Made by a program: the position numbers and the translations under genes. A DNA stretch of 6,618 nt from Deltaproteobacteria bacterium (GTDB taxonomy: Bacteria > Desulfobacterota > Dissulfuribacteria > Dissulfuribacterales > UBA3076): the NCBI GenBank assembly GCA_013138705.1, contig WTCF01000173.1:1-6618 (forward strand), in the 5' to 3' direction. The notes beneath the pieces were generated by a model. It was not told where the DNA came from. It was given only the letters and a program-made list of their open reading frames with translations, and made no database searches. Shown piece by piece: positions 1 to 6,482 of this stretch (positions are counted from its first letter, which is position 1; every line of letters starts with the position of its first letter).

Positions 1-632
1 CTGCAAACGCACTATGGCCATGGGGCCAGGGCCGAAGGCCGCTGTTTGCCACGTTTTCTCAGCTCTATGACATAGATAGCGCGGTTGTGGCTGCGGTTGA
101 CCTCATAAGGGGTCTGGGTGTCTGGGCTGGTATGGAGGTTATTAATGTGCCCGGGGCTACTGGTTATCTGGACACAAACTACAGGGGCAAGGCGGATGCA
201 GCCCTGAGGGCATTAAAAGAAAAGACCCTCGTACTTGTGCATGTTGAGGCCCCTGACGAGGCAGGTCACATGGGTAATCTTCGCGAAAAGATCCGGGCCA
301 TAGAGCGCTTTGATAAAGAAGTGGTGGGACCTGTCATGGATGGTCTGAGGGATATGGGAGGATCTTACCGGATACTGGTTGCCCCGGATCACTATACGCC
401 GGTGAGCCTTAAAACCCATGGCCCGGGACCGGTACCCTATGTTATTTATGACAGTTTGAGCCCGAAAGATAATTCAGATGCCACCTTTAACGAACCTGCG
501 GCCGAGCAAAGCCCTATAATGATCAAAGAGGGCCACAAATTGATGCAGAGGTTCATAGGCGTGACGCCTAGAGAGGTGGAACTCAATCCGAAAAAGAAGG
601 CAAGTGAACAAAGAAACGCCCGGCCCAATTGA
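1..632 (+). CDS. apgM: Cofactor-independent phosphoglycerate mutase, ApgM type (5'-truncated by window edge)
   Basis: This is the C-terminal part, about 210 codons read from base 3, of an alkaline-phosphatase-superfamily enzyme. The known role of the family is interconversion of 2- and 3-phosphoglycerate with bound metal ions in the cytoplasm. A bacterial subfamily of it has been proposed to be homoserine kinase, and the fragment cannot decide between the two. Visible marks are NALWPWGQGRRP at bases 3-38, VINVPGATGYLDTNY at about 138-182, the metal-site motif APDEAGH (Asp codon 255-257, His codon 267-269), APDH (Asp 387-389, His 390-392) and a later His in THG (417-419). The coding frame is open to the left edge, so the GTG at 87 is internal and the true start lies outside the window. 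In the family motif DHPTP, proline is replaced by tyrosine here (DHYTP). The gene ends inside the next gene, a 29-base overlap that suggests one operon. Confidence 0.9.
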   Translation, partial: ANALWPWGQGRRPLFATFSQLYDIDSAVVAAVDLIRGLGVWAGMEVINVPGATGYLDTNYRGKADAALRALKEKTLVLVHVEAPDEAGHMGNLREKIRAIERFDKEVVGPVMDGLRDMGGSYRILVAPDHYTPVSLKTHGPGPVPYVIYDSLSPKDNSDATFNEPAAEQSPIMIKEGHKLMQRFIGVTPREVELNPKKKASEQRNARPN

Positions 633-1077
633 ACTCAAGGAACCAATACACCGCCTCTCCTATAGGGTGATTTACGGTGATACTGATACCGGCGGTGTGG
701 TATATTATGGAAACTATCTGAGAATTTTTGAGATGGGGCGCACTGAGTTTTTGCGGTCCATGCTCAAGACATCTTATCGCGATCTTGAGCATGAAGGGCT
801 TATACTCCCTGTGAGCGAGGCTTATTGCCGCTATAAGGCCCCAGCCCATTATGACGACCTGCTTGAGTTATCAACTTCACTGGAAAATTTTTCTAAATTC
901 TCCATTCGTTTTCATTTTCTAATACATCGATTCGATGACCAGCGCTTACTGGTTAGGGGCTATACCGTTCACGCAGCAACAGATAGATCCGGCCGCCTTA
1001 CCCGTCTTCCCAAAGACTTCCAGACAGTTCTTGCCGGCATTTGTAGCAACCGTTCACGGGTTCAAGGTAAACCCTGA
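604..1077 (+). CDS. YbgC/4-hydroxybenzoyl-CoA thioesterase family acyl-CoA thioesterase
   Basis: This is a 157-residue single-domain hotdog-fold protein that likely hydrolyses short-chain or aromatic acyl-CoA thioesters in the cytoplasm. The family signature is YGDTDTGGVVYYGNYL at residues 24-39; Asp28 aligns with the catalytic Asp of Pseudomonas 4-hydroxybenzoyl-CoA thioesterase (Asp17) and with the YbgC motif EDTDAGGVVY. A further match is FEMGRTEFLR just after it and HAATDRSGRLTRLP near the C-terminus. The GTG start at 604 is the first possible start after an in-frame TGA at 562, and a purine-rich AAGAAGG ends 3 bases before it. The start lies inside apgM, so translational coupling is likely. 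The protein is slightly longer than the usual 130-140 residues; its last ten or so residues are encoded by the left arm and loop of a hairpin repeat and look non-conserved. In enterobacteria ybgC sits with tol-pal genes, but no tol gene is visible here, so the substrate is unknown. Confidence 0.88.
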   Translation: MNKETPGPIELKEPIHRLSYRVIYGDTDTGGVVYYGNYLRIFEMGRTEFLRSMLKTSYRDLEHEGLILPVSEAYCRYKAPAHYDDLLELSTSLENFSKFSIRFHFLIHRFDDQRLLVRGYTVHAATDRSGRLTRLPKDFQTVLAGICSNRSRVQGKP

Positions 1078-1087
1078 ACCTGTGAAC
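1052..1087 (+). repeat. REP-like hairpin across the thioesterase stop codon
   Basis: The left arm GTTCACGGGTTCAAGG (1052-1067) pairs with CCCTGAACCTGTGAAC (1072-1087) across a TAAA loop. Fourteen of 16 positions are Watson-Crick pairs, one is G-T and one is an A-C mismatch. The stop codon at 1075-1077 lies in the right arm. No T-run follows, so it is not a classical intrinsic terminator. It could be a dispersed extragenic palindrome that has replaced the end of the gene, or an mRNA 3'-end stabiliser. The pairing is seen directly; the REP label is inference because only one copy is visible. Confidence 0.7.
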
Positions 1088-1092
1088 CCCTA

Positions 1093-1120
1093 TTGACAGA
1101 CTGCCCTGTCTTGTTAATAT
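1093..1120 (+). promoter_or_regulatory. Candidate sigma-70 promoter for dnaG-rpoD
   Basis: A perfect -35 box TTGACA (1093-1098) is followed after 16 bases by TAATAT (1115-1120), a 4/6 match to the -10 consensus. Transcription would begin near 1127, about 110 bases before the dnaG GTG. It sits directly after the thioesterase and its hairpin, where an independent promoter for the dnaG-rpoD pair would be expected. A small inverted repeat GACAG/CTGTC (1095-1099 and 1106-1110) overlaps the -35 box and spacer and might be an operator or chance. Confidence 0.55.
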
Positions 1121-1167
1121 GACCGTCCAACAAAGTGGTGGTTTCCATGACTTTGCGGTCGGATTTT
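1121..1167 (+). promoter_or_regulatory. Possible structured leader/attenuator upstream of dnaG
   Basis: Downstream of the candidate promoter, GACCG (1121-1125) and CAAAG (1131-1135) can pair with CTTTG (1151-1155) and CGGTC (1156-1160), giving a 10-bp stem with a 5-base bulge on the left side. A short T-run (TTTTT, 1163-1167) follows two or three bases later, so the arrangement resembles a weak terminator or attenuator. The bulge and the large 15-base loop weaken the case. The pairings are seen; a regulatory role is inferred. Confidence 0.3.
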
Positions 1168-1236
1168 TGGAGAGAGGAATCCTTAATCCTTCATGCATCA
1201 TCTCCTTTAGGTATATTGAGTTAAAGGGCGTATGGC

Positions 1237-3006
1237 GTGAGTTCATATATTCCTGAAGACGTCCTTAGAAACGTACTTGAAGCTGCAAATATCCGGCAGG
1301 TCGTCGGAGAATTTGTGCCGTTGAAAAAGAGCGGCCGAAACTGGATCGGCCTCTGTCCCTTCCATCCGGATAAAGATCCCTCCTTTTCAGTTAGCGAAGA
1401 AAAACAGATTTTTCACTGCTTCGGGTGCGGCGAAGGCGGAGACGTCTTCAAATTCCTCATGAAGATGCAGGGTATGAGCTTTGTGGAAGCAGTAAAGACC
1501 CTGGCCAACCGTTACGGCATAATCATTCCTGAAAGACCGAGATCATCCCAGGATCAAAAGCGTCATATGGAGACGGAAGAATTAGTCGGTCTCAATCTTG
1601 CGGCAGCAGGGTTTTATCAAAAAAATCTCCTTCATTCATCCGGGGCCGGTGATGCACGGGCATATCTTGAAAGACGTGGCCTGAAATCAGATATCATTTC
1701 CAGGTTTCTGCTGGGCTGGGCCAATGACCGGTGGGATGGTCTTATAAATCATTTAAAGACTGAAGAGTTATCACTCGATAAGGCAGAAAAGGCGGGTCTG
1801 CTTGTCTCCAGGGAGAGCGGGAAGGGATACTATGACCGTTTTCGCGGGAGGATTATCTTTCCTATCCTTGACAGGTCCGGAAAGGTAGTGGCTTTGGGCG
1901 GTCGTATCCTGAAAGATGGCCATCCCAAGTACCTGAATTCTCCTGAAACTCCTGTCTACAACAAAAGCAGGGTCCTTTACGGTCTGTCTCAAAACAAAGG
2001 GGCAATCAGACGGGCCGGCAGAGGCTATGTGGTTGAAGGATACATGGATCTCCTGGCCTTGGCTCAGTTCGATATAGACCAGGTTGTTGCAACACTCGGC
2101 ACGGCGTTGACTGAGGATCATGTCAAGCAATTAAGAGGACTTTGCAAGGACTGGATTCTGGTTTTTGATGGCGATGCCGCAGGAGTCAAGGCTGCCCTCA
2201 GGGCGCTTCCGTTCTTTTACAAACTTAATCTCAGGGTCAAGGTGCTTAATCTTCCTGCTGAAGATGACCCGGATAGCTTTGTCAGGCGTGAGGGCAAGGA
2301 TTCCTGGGAGGCCCTGGTAGATACAGCCGGTTCCGGTCTTGATTTTGCTATTCAGCAAGGCCTGGCATCCTATGGAAAAGACCCGGAAGGTAGGTTCAGG
2401 ACAACAGAAGGTGTGCTGTTGATCCTTCAACCTGTCAGTGATCCGGTCAGAAAATCGCTCCTGGTAGGGCATGTGGCTCAGAAATTGGGAGTGAGAGAGG
2501 AAAGCCTTTGGGAACGTCTGAATGCCGGCAATTCCAGTACTGTCGTTCCACATATTAGAAAGCGTTATGGACTGTCTGCTGAAGTCAAAAACCGCAAGGG
2601 TCCTGAAAATAGGGCGGAGGCCAAGCTGATAAGTTTTCTGCTCGGGCATCCCCGGCACATGAAGACCTTTTTGGACGCAGGTCTGGATCTGTGGATTGAG
2701 GTCCCGTCTTTGAAGGAGCTTTGGATGGCAATGTCGCATCTCTACAGTATGTCAGGGAATCTCAATCTTTCTGACCTGTATGATCAGCTTGAGCCTGTAC
2801 CTGAATTGAGGACTTTGGCCATGCGACTTTCTGCAGATTTTGCCCCATTTGAGGATATGGAAGAAAAGATACTTTCAGACCTGAAAAAATATTGTGAGGA
2901 TCGTCGCAATAAGGTCTTGAGATGGAATGTTTTGGAACAGATCAAAGCCCCTGCAGAGGTGGTGGATGATGAAGATCTCTTGAGGCAGATACTACAGCTC
3001 AGGTGA
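1237..3006 (+). CDS. dnaG: DNA primase DnaG
   Basis: DnaG makes the RNA primers for chromosome replication and works with the DnaB helicase at the fork. The 589-residue frame shows the full domain order. First is the CHC2 zinc-binding domain (residues 1 to about 100; Cys40, His43, Cys61, Cys64 in LCPFH and HCFGCGEGGDVFKFL). Next is the RNA-polymerase core with YDRFRGRIIFPI (199-210), PKYLNSPET (230-238) and a Toprim fold with Glu267 (VVEGYMD) and Asp311/Asp313 (FDGDAAG), matching the catalytic acidic residues of E. coli primase. Last is a helical C-terminal region (about 450-589) where the helicase-binding domain lies. The GTG start is chosen because MSSYIPEDVLRNVLEAANI matches the usual DnaG N-terminus; AAAGGG at 1223-1228 is an 8-base-spaced ribosome site. 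Length is close to E. coli DnaG (581). The C-terminal helix ends abruptly at TGA 3004-3006, and the next frame continues a similar helix, so the true end may be at 3073. rpoD follows, as in the classical macromolecular-synthesis operon. Confidence 0.97.
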   Translation: MSSYIPEDVLRNVLEAANIRQVVGEFVPLKKSGRNWIGLCPFHPDKDPSFSVSEEKQIFHCFGCGEGGDVFKFLMKMQGMSFVEAVKTLANRYGIIIPERPRSSQDQKRHMETEELVGLNLAAAGFYQKNLLHSSGAGDARAYLERRGLKSDIISRFLLGWANDRWDGLINHLKTEELSLDKAEKAGLLVSRESGKGYYDRFRGRIIFPILDRSGKVVALGGRILKDGHPKYLNSPETPVYNKSRVLYGLSQNKGAIRRAGRGYVVEGYMDLLALAQFDIDQVVATLGTALTEDHVKQLRGLCKDWILVFDGDAAGVKAALRALPFFYKLNLRVKVLNLPAEDDPDSFVRREGKDSWEALVDTAGSGLDFAIQQGLASYGKDPEGRFRTTEGVLLILQPVSDPVRKSLLVGHVAQKLGVREESLWERLNAGNSSTVVPHIRKRYGLSAEVKNRKGPENRAEAKLISFLLGHPRHMKTFLDAGLDLWIEVPSLKELWMAMSHLYSMSGNLNLSDLYDQLEPVPELRTLAMRLSADFAPFEDMEEKILSDLKKYCEDRRNKVLRWNVLEQIKAPAEVVDDEDLLRQILQLR

Positions 3007-3073
3007 GTATCTTCAGGAACTGCAGGCCATAAAGTCCAATTTGATGCCACCTTTGAGAAAAAGGAGGAATTGA
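3005..3073 (+). other. Candidate out-of-frame C-terminal tail of dnaG
   Basis: Immediately at the dnaG stop, the +1 frame reads 22 codons beginning [13 protein letters not shown] and ending in basic residues RKRRN before TGA 3071-3073. Placed after the last dnaG residues (DLLRQILQLR), it continues the same leucine-rich amphipathic helix, as DnaG C-termini commonly have. Its TGA overlaps the rpoD ATG as TGATG, a typical coupled arrangement. Joining needs only one base to be skipped at AGG-T-GAG and would give a 611-residue protein. A 22-codon open frame can occur by chance, so the case rests on residue pattern and the stop-start overlap. If not coding, this stretch is simply the 66-base spacer carrying the rpoD ribosome site. 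Confidence 0.45.
3061..3067 (+). promoter_or_regulatory. Ribosome binding site that decides the rpoD start
   Basis: AAGGAGG is a near-ideal Shine-Dalgarno. It lies 5 bases before ATG 3073 but only 2 bases before TTG 3070, which favours the ATG as the rpoD start over the in-frame TTG just upstream. Confidence 0.8.
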
Positions 3074-4689
3074 TGAGGGAAGAAGAGAGCTGTAATTTGT
3101 ACTACTTGATGGAGGATCAGCCAACCAGTGGGGAGGAAAATATCAAGAAACCTGTTTCTAAAAGGACAAAAAAAGCCAGCCGGACATGTCGTGGAAAGTA
3201 TGAGGGAGGGCAAAGCCTGTATAGAGATATTGATCAAGAAGACAAAGGCGTCCATGATCTGGATGACGGCTCCACACCGGAGTTGTTTAAAGAGGAGGAG
3301 GTAGAACTTGTTGGGGTTGTAGTTAAAGAGAAATCAAGTGATGATGTAAAGGGCGTTTATCTGGATGAAGGAAAGGGCGGGAGTGTAGACCCTGTAAGAA
3401 TCTATCTCAAGGAGATGGGCGACAGGGTTTTCAGCAGGACAGAGGAAATCGCCATAGCAAAGGCTATGGAGGAAGGAGAGCAGGCTTTTGTAGAGGCATC
3501 ATTATCTATTCCCGATGTAGTTGATGCCTTTCTCAAGCAAGCGTGGGCCATTGTGAAAAATGCTGGTTATATGGCTGAAGAAAATTCAGGTGTAAATCAC
3601 ATTAAAGCTAAAAAGCCAGCCAATTCAGGAGGTGGAAAAGCCCGTCTCAGAGATATTCTGGATGAGATTCAGATAGTTCAGGAGAAAAATCGTGGGCTCC
3701 TAAGGTCCATAAAGCCCGGTCTGGATAATGATGCCTTAAATGCGATTAAACAGACGCTTATGGAAAACCGGTATTCCATGATGAAGGCCTTTGGAAAGGC
3801 GCGCATCGAAAAATGTTTTCAAGATCTGCTATGCCAGGCATTCAATCAGGAAAAATGGAAATTAAGCAATATTTCAGAGGAAGAATCTCTGGCGAAGTCC
3901 TGGCTGAATGCCAGAGAGAGGGAACACGTTATTTCCCGGTTCAATAAAGGAGTTGAACTTGCCAGAGATGCCAAAAAGTATCTTGTTTGGGCCAATCTCC
4001 GTCTTGTTGTCAGCATTGCCAAGAAGTATTTCCATCAGGGCCTGCATCTTTCTGATCTTATACAAGAGGGCAACATAGGTCTTATGAAGGCCGTTGATAA
4101 ATTTGAGTATAAAAGAGGTTACAAATTCAGCACCTATGCAACCTGGTGGATTCGTCAGGCAATCACCAGGGCTATTGCCGATCAGTCCAGGACAATTCGC
4201 ATACCTGTCCATATGGTGGAGACCATGAACAAGGTTGTTTGGGCTACAAGGGCACTGATACAGGAGACAGGGAAAGAGCCTGCGCCGGAGGAGGTTGCTG
4301 AGCACCTGGGATTGTCCAGGGACAAGGTGTCCCAGATCTTAAAGATGGCCAGAGATCCCATATCTTTAGAGACTCCCCTAGGCGATGGCGAACAAAGCCA
4401 CTTAGTGGATTTTATAGAGGATAAAGAGGCAAAGCATCCGGATGATGCCACAATAAATATAAATCTGGTCGAACAAACCAGGATTGCTCTTGGCACCTTG
4501 ACACCAAGAGAAGAGAAAATACTTCGAATGCGTTTCGGTATCGGCGAACAATCAGATCATACCCTTGAAGAAGTTGGCAAGGACTTCTTTGTTACCAGAG
4601 AGCGTATACGTCAGATAGAGGCGAAGGCACTGAGGAAGTTGAGACATCCCAGCAGGAGCCGGGGGTTGAGGAGCTTTGTAAAAAATTAA
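3073..4689 (+). CDS. rpoD: RNA polymerase sigma-70 factor RpoD (primary type, region 1.1 not recognisable)
   Basis: This 538-residue protein directs core RNA polymerase to housekeeping promoters. Region 1.2 is at about 104-137 ([11 protein letters not shown]). A non-conserved segment fills about 138-295. Regions 2.1-2.4 run from about 300 to 380, with [31 protein letters not shown] and [18 protein letters not shown] (Trp358-Trp359, Gln362 and Thr365 being the -10 melting and recognition residues). Region 3 includes [21 protein letters not shown], the sigma-finger area. Region 4.2 has the helix-turn-helix [19 protein letters not shown] (about 496-514), in which Arg509, Glu510 and Arg513 contact the -35 box, then [12 protein letters not shown]. 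The first 100 residues are acidic and lysine-rich without the usual region 1.1 three-helix pattern, and region 1.2 is one residue short after EMG. Position directly after dnaG and the strong regions 2 and 4 argue for the primary sigma factor; a group 2 paralogue is less likely. Confidence 0.94.
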   Translation: MREEESCNLYYLMEDQPTSGEENIKKPVSKRTKKASRTCRGKYEGGQSLYRDIDQEDKGVHDLDDGSTPELFKEEEVELVGVVVKEKSSDDVKGVYLDEGKGGSVDPVRIYLKEMGDRVFSRTEEIAIAKAMEEGEQAFVEASLSIPDVVDAFLKQAWAIVKNAGYMAEENSGVNHIKAKKPANSGGGKARLRDILDEIQIVQEKNRGLLRSIKPGLDNDALNAIKQTLMENRYSMMKAFGKARIEKCFQDLLCQAFNQEKWKLSNISEEESLAKSWLNAREREHVISRFNKGVELARDAKKYLVWANLRLVVSIAKKYFHQGLHLSDLIQEGNIGLMKAVDKFEYKRGYKFSTYATWWIRQAITRAIADQSRTIRIPVHMVETMNKVVWATRALIQETGKEPAPEEVAEHLGLSRDKVSQILKMARDPISLETPLGDGEQSHLVDFIEDKEAKHPDDATININLVEQTRIALGTLTPREEKILRMRFGIGEQSDHTLEEVGKDFFVTRERIRQIEAKALRKLRHPSRSRGLRSFVKN

Positions 4690-4690
4690 T

Positions 4691-4755
4691 TGTAAACGCT
4701 TACAGTTCGGTGGGTTGCGGTAAAACGGGCGTTGTAATCCAGTGAATGATTACAA
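4691..4755. terminator. Candidate terminator region between convergent rpoD and glgA
   Basis: The 85-base convergent gap holds two small inverted repeats. TGTAA-ACGC-TTACA (4691-4704) begins right after the rpoD stop. TTGTAATC (4732-4739) and GATTACAA (4748-4755) form a perfect 8-bp stem with an 8-base loop. Flanking T-runs are short: TTT after the second stem on the plus strand and TTTT a little beyond it on the minus strand. It is therefore a plausible but weak bidirectional terminator, supported mainly by its position between two converging genes. Confidence 0.4.
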
Positions 4756-4774
4756 TTTGTGGGGAGGGGCTTGC

Positions 4775-6241
4775 TTACTCCTTGATATAATTGTAAATAT
4801 TTAGATAATGATCTGCGGGATAATTCCAGGAATAGTCATATCGCATCCCATTAATCATCAGTTCCCGAAAATATTTGGGATAGATATACCAGAGGCCTAT
4901 GGCCCGTTTCAGAGCGGATTCAAGCCCTTCATTATCAAAATCGTTAAACACATAGCCATTACGTTCATGATATGGTTTTCGGGCGTAATCCGCGTCAAAG
5001 ACTGTGTCTGCCAATCCGCCGGTATTTCGAACAATGGGAACAGTTCCGCATTTCATGGCGATCATCTGTGTCAGGCCGCACGGTTCAAATGCGCTTGGTA
5101 TGAGAATCATGTCGGCACCTGCATAAATCAGGTGGGCCAATTCCTCATTATATGAGATTTCAAGGTGGCAGTCCGGGTTATCATTCAAATAGTGCTTTAG
5201 CCACAAAAAATCATTATTAGTAGCTGGCTCAGGACTCGACCCTAACAGGACAAACTGGCAGCCGTTTGCCAAAGAATAAAAAATACCATGCCGTATTAAA
5301 TCAACGCCTTTTTGATGATCTAATCGACCTATCACAGAGACAATCGGTTTGGAATCGTGTCTGAGCCATAGTCTATTACGGAGGGCCTCTTTATTTTTGT
5401 ACTTATCATCAATGGTATCAATTGTATACCGACACGATATATATGGGTCGATTTCAGGATTCCATACATTGTAATCAATACCGTTCAAGACCCCTCCGAA
5501 TTTAACGCTGTGCACATAAAGGGTATGCTGGAGTCCAAATCCAAGGTCTGAATTTTTTATCTCCTCGGCATATCGGGGAGAAACAGTTGTCACAAAGTTA
5601 GAATAGACAATTCCTCCCTTAATTAAGTTGATAGCACTGTGGTTATAGTTATCCTGAAGCCGGTCCTGAGTCATATAATCGGCAGGATTCAGGCCGACCT
5701 GCCGAAGTATGTGTTCCCCTGTGACACCCTGATGTTTGAGGTTATGCAAGGTATAGCAGACCATGGGGTGGGTCATCCCCAGATATTTATACATATCACA
5801 CAGAAGGACTGGCACAAGCCCGGTCTGCCAATCATGGCAGTGGATAATTTCAGGGTGCTTATTCGTCTTCAGCATAAATTCCAATGCTGCTCTGCAAAAA
5901 AAGGCAAAACGTTCAGGGTCATCATGATGTCCGTAAAATATGCCCCGATTGAAAAAATTTTTGAAAGAGTGGGGCTCAATAAAGAAGCATTTTAGCCCAT
6001 CCACAAAACCGAAGTATACATCGCAATGAAAATGTTGGTCATGGTAAGGGACCCAGAGATCACCGTAAATTTTATGAAGACCGGAAATTCGATCGTACCG
6101 CATGCAATCGTATTTAGGGAGGATAATCTCTACGGCATTTCCCCGTATTGCGAGCTCATGGGAAAGACCCTGAACAACGTCGCCCAAACCCCCGACTTTC
6201 GCAACCGGAGCGCACTCTGGAGTAATCATCACGACATACAT
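4775..6241 (-). CDS. glgA: Glycogen/starch synthase GlgA (GT5), GlgA2-like
   Basis: GlgA transfers glucose from a nucleotide sugar, normally ADP-glucose, to the non-reducing end of an alpha-1,4-glucan, building cytoplasmic glycogen. The 488-residue length is normal (E. coli GlgA 477). The N-terminal starch-synthase catalytic domain has the ADP-glucose motif KVGGLGDVV (Lys15) and HCHDWQTGLVPVLL (134-147). The C-terminal GT1-type domain has GRLDHQKGVDLI (Arg306, Lys311) and PSAFEPCGLTQ (Glu386) followed by NTGGLADTV. All main catalytic motifs are intact. Features such as LPKYDCMRYD, FFIEPHS-FFNRG and the HNLKHQG segment look like the cyanobacterial GlgA2/plant starch-synthase-like branch. ATG 6241 is the first start after an in-frame TAA (6254-6256), with AAGG about 10 bases upstream. 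The gene faces rpoD and looks more AT-rich by eye than dnaG, so it belongs to another transcription unit and may have a different history. No other glycogen gene is visible in the window. Confidence 0.95.
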   Translation of the reverse strand: MYVVMITPECAPVAKVGGLGDVVQGLSHELAIRGNAVEIILPKYDCMRYDRISGLHKIYGDLWVPYHDQHFHCDVYFGFVDGLKCFFIEPHSFKNFFNRGIFYGHHDDPERFAFFCRAALEFMLKTNKHPEIIHCHDWQTGLVPVLLCDMYKYLGMTHPMVCYTLHNLKHQGVTGEHILRQVGLNPADYMTQDRLQDNYNHSAINLIKGGIVYSNFVTTVSPRYAEEIKNSDLGFGLQHTLYVHSVKFGGVLNGIDYNVWNPEIDPYISCRYTIDTIDDKYKNKEALRNRLWLRHDSKPIVSVIGRLDHQKGVDLIRHGIFYSLANGCQFVLLGSSPEPATNNDFLWLKHYLNDNPDCHLEISYNEELAHLIYAGADMILIPSAFEPCGLTQMIAMKCGTVPIVRNTGGLADTVFDADYARKPYHERNGYVFNDFDNEGLESALKRAIGLWYIYPKYFRELMINGMRYDYSWNYPADHYLNIYNYIKE

Positions 6242-6318
6242 GCCATTAGTACCTTAGCCCTAAATTTTGAGATCTGTGCGGCACACGTCAGATTGCGCAA
6301 CACACGAAAAAGAAAAGA

Positions 6319-6347
6319 ATTATCACGAAAGCACGAAAGATTGAAAA
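6319..6347 (-). promoter_or_regulatory. Weak candidate promoter for glgA in the repeat's left arm
   Basis: On the minus strand TTTTCA (6347-6342, 4/6 to the -35 consensus) is followed after 17 bases by GATAAT (6324-6319, 5/6 to the -10). Transcription would begin near 6312, giving a leader of about 70 bases before glgA. The spacing is ideal, but such matches arise easily in AT-rich repeats, so this is only a candidate. Confidence 0.28.
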
Positions 6348-6482
6348 CACGAAGAAAATGCCGATAACTGGCATGGTTTCATAGTAAGTGATGGCTGTAT
6401 GTGTCACAGCGCAGGAAACCATCCCCAGCAACTTGATTTTTATGTCTTGTTTCGTGCTTTCATACTTTCGTGTTTTCGTGAT
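6322..6482. repeat. Large imperfect inverted repeat with nested stem-loops
   Basis: Left arm 6322-6353 and right arm 6451-6482 are reverse complements at 28 of 32 positions, separated by 97 bases. The arms are built from irregular CACGAAA-like units (starting at 6324, 6332 and a related CACGAAG at 6348; reverse complements in the right arm), and a further CACGAAA lies just outside at 6303. Inside, ATGGTTTC (6373-6380) and GAAACCAT (6415-6422) form a perfect 8-bp stem enclosing GCTGT/ACAGC (6394-6398, 6406-6410), and ATGCC/GGCAT (6358-6362, 6370-6374) forms a competing small hairpin. This could be a miniature mobile or dispersed repeat, a cruciform, or a structured RNA. No transposase, and no clear target-site duplication, is visible. 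Confidence 0.75.

Noticed and set aside
1232..1240. ATG-GCG-TGA mini frame overlapping the dnaG GTG
   Set aside because: A two-codon frame is expected by chance; the DnaG N-terminal match and the AAAGGG spacing support GTG 1237.
1119..1256. 45-codon plus-strand frame starting ATG 1119 between the thioesterase and dnaG
   Set aside because: No Shine-Dalgarno, its start overlaps the candidate -10 box, and it runs past the dnaG start in another frame; nothing in it resembles a known protein.
2131..2739. 202-codon minus-strand frame opposite dnaG
   Set aside because: It is the antisense shadow of well-conserved primase sequence and has no recognisable motifs.
6301..6482. CRISPR-like array from the repeated CACGAAA units
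   Set aside because: Units are about 7 bases, irregular and arranged as an inverted pair with no uniform spacers or cas genes.
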